NCBI GenBank assembly: GCA_040380145.1
Contig: JBEIJQ010000058.1
Span: forward strand, 1 to 18,347
Reading direction: 5' to 3'
Origin: JBEIJQ01 sp040380145
GTDB lineage: Bacteria > Bacteroidota > Bacteroidia > Chitinophagales > Saprospiraceae
DNA: 18,347 nt
The notes beneath the pieces are model-generated. The model ran no database searches. It saw nothing but the letters and a program-made list of their open reading frames with translations, and was not told the origin of the DNA. Numbering within the stretch: the stretch's first letter is position 1; every line of letters begins with the position of its first letter. This document shows positions 14,814 to 18,347 of the stretch, in pieces. The position numbers and the translations under genes are program-made.

Positions 14814-15729
14814 GCAAGCGGCGCAGGGTGCCGACCGTTTTGTTGCGCGTCCACCGGAGCAGGGGGCGCACCGCGCGCCGCCAAGCATAGCCCGCCAATA
14901 CCGCCGGGGCGCAAGGACTTTCCTTTTTCACCGATCCCTCGAGCCCGAACCGTCGGTACAGGGCGTGCAGGGCCGATCCGGCGACCGTCCGGTTTTTGTC
15001 GAGCCCCCGGCTCCTCCATTCCTCGTTCATCAGGTTCAGCGCCGACAGGTGTTCGGCCGCCCCTTCTTGCCGGCCGCCCAGCAGACGGTGGATTTTCTGC
15101 GCGAAGGCCGGATCTTTTTTTTTCGAAAAAAATTTTTTCCCCAAAAAAGGATCCATCAAACGGGAAACCTCGTCCCAGCGGTCGCGGTTGGTCAGTCCCG
15201 GGCGGCGAAAGCCCGAAAGCCCGAGCCGTTGGATTTCTTCGTTGAGGATGCGGATGGGCAGGAACCAGTCGCGGTTGTCGGCATTCACCGCGCGGGAGGC
15301 CCGTTCGTAGCAGGCCGCCATGAGGGCGCTGCCGGGCGGGCAGCACATCAGGTTGCCCACCACCGGTAGCACATCGTGGTCGCGGAACACATAGGGAGCC
15401 TCCTCGTCGAGCGAGCGCAGGCAAACGATGTCGAGGTCGGCCCACCAACCGCCGTGCAGGTACAGCAGGCGATAGCGGAAGATGTCGGAAAAACCCGCAT
15501 AACTGCCTTTCCCGTGGCCCCATTCGTTGGCGTGGCGGTACGCGAAAACGGCCTCGCGGGGCAGGATCTCCGCCGCATCGCGCAGCTCTGCCCCTTGGGG
15601 CAGGGGCGTTTCGAGGCGGTCGTAGGCCCACAGGACGTACGGGTGCCCGTTGTCCAGAAACGACCGGATCGAGAGCAGTTCCAAAGGGCTGAGGCGTTGG
15701 CCTATCCACAATCCGTGCACGGTGCGCAT
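14800..15729 (-). CDS. DXD-motif glycosyltransferase (GT32-like)
   Basis: A 309-residue cytoplasmic glycosyltransferase. The N-terminal half carries the diagnostic YAGFSDIFRYRLLYLHGG followed by WWADLDIVCL, where D98-L-D100 is the metal/nucleotide-sugar DXD motif of the Gly_transf_sug (GT32-like) family. The opening HGLWIGQRLSPLELLSIRSFL also fits that family. The C-terminal half is less conserved, basic at the end and includes a Lys/Phe-rich insert (GKKFFSKKKDP, about residues 194-204) encoded by a T-run/A-run repeat. It probably transfers a sugar onto a surface glycan; donor and acceptor are unknown. ATG 15729 is preferred because the promoter at 15836-15829 lies inside the longer open frame. 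It stands alone, tail-to-tail with the arginase-fold gene and head-to-head with lspA. Confidence 0.87.
   Translation of the reverse strand: MRTVHGLWIGQRLSPLELLSIRSFLDNGHPYVLWAYDRLETPLPQGAELRDAAEILPREAVFAYRHANEWGHGKGSYAGFSDIFRYRLLYLHGGWWADLDIVCLRSLDEEAPYVFRDHDVLPVVGNLMCCPPGSALMAACYERASRAVNADNRDWFLPIRILNEEIQRLGLSGFRRPGLTNRDRWDEVSRLMDPFLGKKFFSKKKDPAFAQKIHRLLGGRQEGAAEHLSALNLMNEEWRSRGLDKNRTVAGSALHALYRRFGLEGSVKKESPCAPAVLAGYAWRRAVRPLLRWTRNKTVGTLRRLLKNG
15115..15148. repeat. T-run/A-run palindromic repeat, copy 3, inside the glycosyltransferase gene
   Basis: Nine T, CG, seven A, six T, CCCC, six A, flanked by GGATC on the left and GGATCC on the right. The order matches the repeat at 7566-7618, and the core TTTTTTTCGAAAAAAA matches 9401-9416. 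It stays in frame in the glycosyltransferase, encoding KKFFSKKK. Confidence 0.5.
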
Positions 15730-15800
15730 GAAGAAAAATCGTTGTTGCCGGTAAAAAGGCGCCGCGGGGCGTCCGGTTGTGTTTTGTGCGTTCGGCCCCC

Positions 15801-15808
15801 TATCTTTG
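15801..15808 (+). promoter_or_regulatory. -7 promoter element for lspA
   Basis: TATCTTTG with a TTG 21 bases upstream (15777-15779), the best -33/-7 pair in the window. It lies 67 bases before the lspA ATG and decides against a start at 15777. Confidence 0.65.
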
Positions 15809-15828
15809 GCGGCTCGAAACCCGAACCG

Positions 15829-15836
15829 CAAAAATA
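15829..15836 (-). promoter_or_regulatory. -7 promoter element for the glycosyltransferase gene
   Basis: The minus strand reads TATTTTTG, matching TAnnTTTG, about 100 bases before the ATG at 15729. It faces the lspA promoter, and each would transcribe through the other. Confidence 0.5.
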
Positions 15837-15875
15837 TCGTTTGACAGGAAAAACCGCGCATCCCGCACCTCTTTC

Positions 15876-16583
15876 ATGAAGATACCGAGAATCCAGGCCG
15901 TATGGCTGACCGTGGCCCTTGTACTGCTGGCCGACCAGGCCCTCAAGATCTGGATCAAAATGAATTATTCCCTCGGGGAGTCCCACCAGGTGCTGGGCCC
16001 CTATCTGCAACTGCATTTCATCGAAAACGAGGGCATGGCCTTCGGAATGACCCTGCCCGGGGAATGGGGCAAACTGGCCCTCAGCCTGTTCCGCATCCTC
16101 GCCGTCGGTTTCATCGGCTGGTGGCTCAGGGATCTGGCCAAGGAAAAAAATTCCGCTTTGGTGCTCTACGGTGTGGGACTGATCTTTGCCGGGGCGTTGG
16201 GCAACATCCTCGACAGCGCTTTCTATGGACTGATCTTTTCGGCCAGCGACCCGCTGCACCCCGCCCAGTTGTTTCCGGCGGAAGGCGGGTACGGCAGTTT
16301 CCTGCACGGCCATGTGGTGGACATGCTGCGGATGGAACTCTTCGACATCCGGCTTTTCGGCACGACCTATCATTTTTTCGAACCGATCTTCAACTTGGCC
16401 GATACGGCCATCACTTTCGGCGTGGGCCTTTTCCTGATCGGCAGCCTGTTGCCCGTCAAAGATGCCCCCCAAGAAACCACCCCGGCTTCGGACGCAACCG
16501 CCGAAAGCACGGCCCAAGAACCAACCGCAACGCCGGCCGAGACCGCCAAAGCCGAAGACAACGGACCGTCGGAAGAAAAGTAG
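15876..16583 (+). CDS. lspA: Lipoprotein signal peptidase (signal peptidase II)
   Basis: A 235-residue inner-membrane aspartyl protease that removes signal peptides from diacylglyceryl-modified prolipoproteins. The first helix ends in the conserved ADQALK. IENEGMAFG is the usual family stretch after the first loop. The catalytic aspartates are D113 (ALGNILDSAFYG) and D176 (FNLADTAI). Four hydrophobic helices are visible at about 6-24, 70-88, 96-112 and 172-190. The ~40-residue loop between the two aspartates is longer than in E. coli LspA, as is common in Bacteroidota. After the last helix there is a ~45-residue Thr/Ala/Glu-rich tail that the family does not need. It would process the amylase lipoprotein at 5426. 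Start ATG 15876 follows the promoter at 15801. Confidence 0.95.
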   Translation: MKIPRIQAVWLTVALVLLADQALKIWIKMNYSLGESHQVLGPYLQLHFIENEGMAFGMTLPGEWGKLALSLFRILAVGFIGWWLRDLAKEKNSALVLYGVGLIFAGALGNILDSAFYGLIFSASDPLHPAQLFPAEGGYGSFLHGHVVDMLRMELFDIRLFGTTYHFFEPIFNLADTAITFGVGLFLIGSLLPVKDAPQETTPASDATAESTAQEPTATPAETAKAEDNGPSEEK

Positions 16584-16650
16584 GTCTGGAATCGTCGGTG
16601 GTGAAAAAGCGCCCGCCCGTTTTGTTTGAAACGGAATTGGCGGGGCATTT

Positions 16651-16692
16651 TGTCTGAATCAGGATTTACAGGATTTTAGGATTTTCAGGATT
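16651..16692 (+). repeat. CAGGATTT-type short repeat cluster with adjacent hairpin
   Basis: Four imperfect units follow one another: CAGGATTTA, CAGGATTTT, AGGATTTT, CAGGATT. The cluster opens with TGTCTGAAT and is followed by the hairpin GGCTGCttcGCAGCC at 16696-16710. I recognise this kind of sequence as a dispersed intergenic repeat in several bacterial genomes, Bacteroidota included; this is memory, not a search. No spacers of constant length exist, so it is not CRISPR. Confidence 0.6.
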
Positions 16693-16850
16693 GGGGGCTG
16701 CTTCGCAGCCTGCTGTATGGTTTGTATGGTGGCCTGTCCAGCCGGCACGGAATGGAAGTCATGTCATCATCAATTCTAAAAATTTTCATCAGAAAATTAC
16801 CACTGATTGCCTCTGGAAATTCACATTCCAAAAAACTTTGGAAAAAAGGC

Positions 16851-16858
16851 TAATTTTG
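16851..16858 (+). promoter_or_regulatory. Candidate -7 element for the AlbA_2 gene
   Basis: TAATTTTG matches TAnnTTTG and lies 79 bases before the GTG at 16938. A TTTG at 16837 is too close (10 bases) to be a standard -33 box. Confidence 0.45.
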
Positions 16859-16937
16859 AGTACATAGCGCCCAAGCCGGCCTCCTTTGCTGCAGAAAACA
16901 CTCCTCTTAGCTAAAACCATTTAAATCAAAACGCACC

Positions 16938-18347
16938 GTGAAAGAGTCCAACAGAATAGAACTGAAATCTTCCCTCTCGGAAAATTTGGAGAAGGAAGTG
17001 GTCGCTTTTCTGAACAACCGAGAAGGTGGGGCCATCTACATCGGAATCGATGACGGAGGAAATGTCCTCGGCGTGGAAAATCCGGACGACCTTCAATTGA
17101 GAATCAAAGACCGTCTCAAAAACAACATTCACCCCAATTGTTTGGGCCTGTTCGATATTCTGGAGGAAAGCATGGAAGAAAAGCAGGTGATCAAAGTGCT
17201 GGTCGCCAGCGGACCGGAAAAGCCCTACTGTTTGAAAAAGTTGGGCATGACCGAAAAAGGCTGTTTTATCCGGGTGGGTACGGCATCGGAGCCCATGCCC
17301 CAACGAATGATTGACAGACTGTTCGCCAGAAGAGTCCGAAATTCCATCGGAAAAATCCGCTCCAACCAACAAAATCTGAAGTTCGAGCAACTCAAAATCT
17401 ACTACGAAGAGGCCGGCAAAAAACTCAACGGAAGATTCGCCGGCAATCTCGGCCTGAAAACAGAGGACGACGCCTTCAACTATGTGGCCTTTCTGATGTC
17501 GGACGTCAATACCCTTTCGATCAAAGTGGCCAAATACCGAGGCAAAACAAGGGGCGACCTGATCGAAAACAACGAATATGGCTATTGCTCCATTATCAAG
17601 GCAACCAAACAGGTCTTGGACAAGTTGGACCTGGAGAACAAGACCAAGAGCCGTATCACTGCCCAGAAACGCATAGACAAGCGTCTGTGGGATGCCGTTC
17701 CGCTCCGGGAAGCCGTGATCAACGCCATCGTCCACAACGACTACACCAACGAAGTGCCGCCCAAATTCGAGATTTTCGCTGATCGCATCGAGATCACCTC
17801 GGCCGGCGGCCTGCCCGACTCCATACAGCAGGAAGAGTTTTTTGAAGGGGTTTCCATGCCACGAAACCAAGAAATGATCCGGATTTTCAAAGATCTGGAC
17901 CTGGTGGAACACCTCGGTTCCGGGATCCCCCGCATACTGCTGACATACCCCCCTTCCTGCTTCCGTTTCTTCGACAATTTTCTGCGGATCACCCTGCCCA
18001 ATGCATGGGATCTCGAAGAAAATACCGGAGAAAAGCCGCAAGTCGAACCCTTCTTTCCCTCTGCAGCCGACCAAGTCACCGACCAAGATACCGACCAAGT
18101 CACCGATCAAGTCAGACGACTTGTGTTGCTGCTAAAAGGTAGCAGGGCAAGACCTGAACTGATGGCCGAACTCGGACTGAGGCACAATCCAAGTTTTCGT
18201 GAAAATTACCTGCACCCCGCACTTCTGCAAGGCCTGATCGAAATGACCGTCCCCGATAAACCCAACAGCCGCTTGCAAAAATATCGCCTGACGGCGAAGG
18301 GGCGAGCGCTGAGAGAGGTGTTGGGGAGGGGATTTATGAAGTTGGAT
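16938..18347 (+). CDS. AlbA_2/Schlafen-type putative ATP-binding DNA-binding protein (3' partial)
   Basis: The frame is open for 470 codons to the window edge, so the stop is not seen. The GTG start gives KESNRIELKSSLSENLEKEV, the standard beginning of this family; an in-frame TAG lies upstream at 16908. Residues 1-120 form an AlbA_2 (Schlafen-like) domain with AFLNNREGGAIYIGIDDGG. About 256-300 is the RecG-C-terminal-like/HATPase part: LREAVINAIVHNDY, FADRIEITSAGGLP, then RNQEMIRIF and EHLGSGIPRIL. A linker of four DQxT units (378-393) leads to a winged-helix-like end (ELMAELGLRHNPSF, LIEMTVPDKPNS). Relatives (COG2865) are annotated as transcriptional regulators or ATP-binding proteins and often occur in accessory or defence regions; none of this proves function. 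Composition is less GC-rich than the central genes. The family ends soon after RLTAKG, so little is missing. Confidence 0.85.
   Translation, partial: MKESNRIELKSSLSENLEKEVVAFLNNREGGAIYIGIDDGGNVLGVENPDDLQLRIKDRLKNNIHPNCLGLFDILEESMEEKQVIKVLVASGPEKPYCLKKLGMTEKGCFIRVGTASEPMPQRMIDRLFARRVRNSIGKIRSNQQNLKFEQLKIYYEEAGKKLNGRFAGNLGLKTEDDAFNYVAFLMSDVNTLSIKVAKYRGKTRGDLIENNEYGYCSIIKATKQVLDKLDLENKTKSRITAQKRIDKRLWDAVPLREAVINAIVHNDYTNEVPPKFEIFADRIEITSAGGLPDSIQQEEFFEGVSMPRNQEMIRIFKDLDLVEHLGSGIPRILLTYPPSCFRFFDNFLRITLPNAWDLEENTGEKPQVEPFFPSAADQVTDQDTDQVTDQVRRLVLLLKGSRARPELMAELGLRHNPSFRENYLHPALLQGLIEMTVPDKPNSRLQKYRLTAKGRALREVLGRGFMKLD
18069..18116 (+). repeat. Four tandem 12-base units coding for DQ(V/D)T
   Basis: Units GACCAAGTCACC, GACCAAGATACC, GACCAAGTCACC and GATCAAGTCAGA encode D-Q-V-T, D-Q-D-T, D-Q-V-T and D-Q-V-R between the ATPase-like and winged-helix-like parts of the AlbA_2 protein. 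The unit is a multiple of three, so gain or loss would change linker length without a frameshift. Confidence 0.85.

Larger units (their letters stand above)
16584..16937. other. Non-coding, AT-rich, repeat-bearing gap
   Basis: I see no gene in these 354 bases. The stretch contains the CAGGATTT repeat cluster (16651-16692), a small hairpin GGCTGCttcGCAGCC at 16696-16710, two similar TGTATGG-type words after it, and an AT-rich part from about 16770 holding the promoter of the next gene. It marks a change from GC-rich to less GC-rich DNA. Confidence 0.6.

Noticed and set aside
16651..16692. Possible CRISPR-like array
   Set aside because: Units are 7-9 bases, adjacent and without spacers, and no cas genes are present.
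16926..18110. A 394-residue minus-strand frame over the AlbA_2 gene
   Set aside because: The plus frame from GTG 16938 is open to the window edge and matches a family throughout; the minus frame has no motifs.
18069..18116. Possible non-coding tandem repeat or array
   Set aside because: The units are in frame with a long coding sequence and encode a linker seen in that protein family.

Overview
The window reads as chromosomal DNA of a Bacteroidota bacterium, probably of the Saprospiria/Chitinophagia side. Four things point there. A PorP/SprF-type outer-membrane protein of the type IX secretion/gliding family is present. An ECF sigma factor is translationally coupled to a membrane-anchored beta-barrel protein. 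An arginase-fold protein of the kind annotated as formimidoylglutamase in Bacteroidota is present. The Bacteroidota -7 promoter element TAnnTTTG recurs, five times as the exact octamer TATCTTTG, in front of genes on both strands. Most genes look GC-rich; the restriction-modification gene and the last gene look visibly more AT-rich, and were probably acquired. The class-level guess is inference.

Layout. 1-491: decayed C-terminal end of an ISL3-type transposase. 557-2706: a promoter, a terminator-like leader hairpin, an ECF sigma factor, and a protein with a short cytoplasmic N-terminus, one membrane helix, a long Pro/Ala-rich spacer and an outer-membrane barrel. 2736-5195 (minus): a single-chain restriction-modification enzyme (PD-(D/E)xK-like N-terminus plus N6-adenine methyltransferase), divergent from 5426-7558, a GH13 alpha-amylase-family lipoprotein. 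7623-9341: a secreted von Willebrand A protein. 9523-10575: an orphan PorP/SprF protein ending in a strong terminator. 10741-12303: a GNAT acetyltransferase and a membrane-anchored SGNH hydrolase 3 nt apart. 12310-13605 (minus): nucleotide-sugar 6-dehydrogenase. 13698-14813: arginase-fold protein with the metal ligands largely lost. 14800-15729 (minus): DXD glycosyltransferase. 15876-16583: lipoprotein signal peptidase II. 16584-16937: non-coding, repeat-bearing, AT-rich stretch. 16938 to the right edge: AlbA_2/Schlafen-type ATP-binding protein, cut by the window end.

A cell-envelope theme links much of the window: the sigma/barrel pair, the amylase lipoprotein and the LspA that would mature lipoproteins of its kind, PorP/SprF, SGNH hydrolase, UDP-sugar dehydrogenase and glycosyltransferase. 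However, most genes are single transcription units with their own promoters and alternate strands, so this is not one operon. The parts that look accessory are the transposase remnant, the restriction-modification gene, the repeat stretch at 16.6-16.9 kb and the AlbA_2 gene. I found no CRISPR array, tRNA, rRNA or prophage. The most unusual items are the sigma partner predicted to bridge both membranes, the arginase-fold pseudoenzyme, the single-chain restriction-modification enzyme, and a recurring T-run/CG/A-run palindrome seen at three places.
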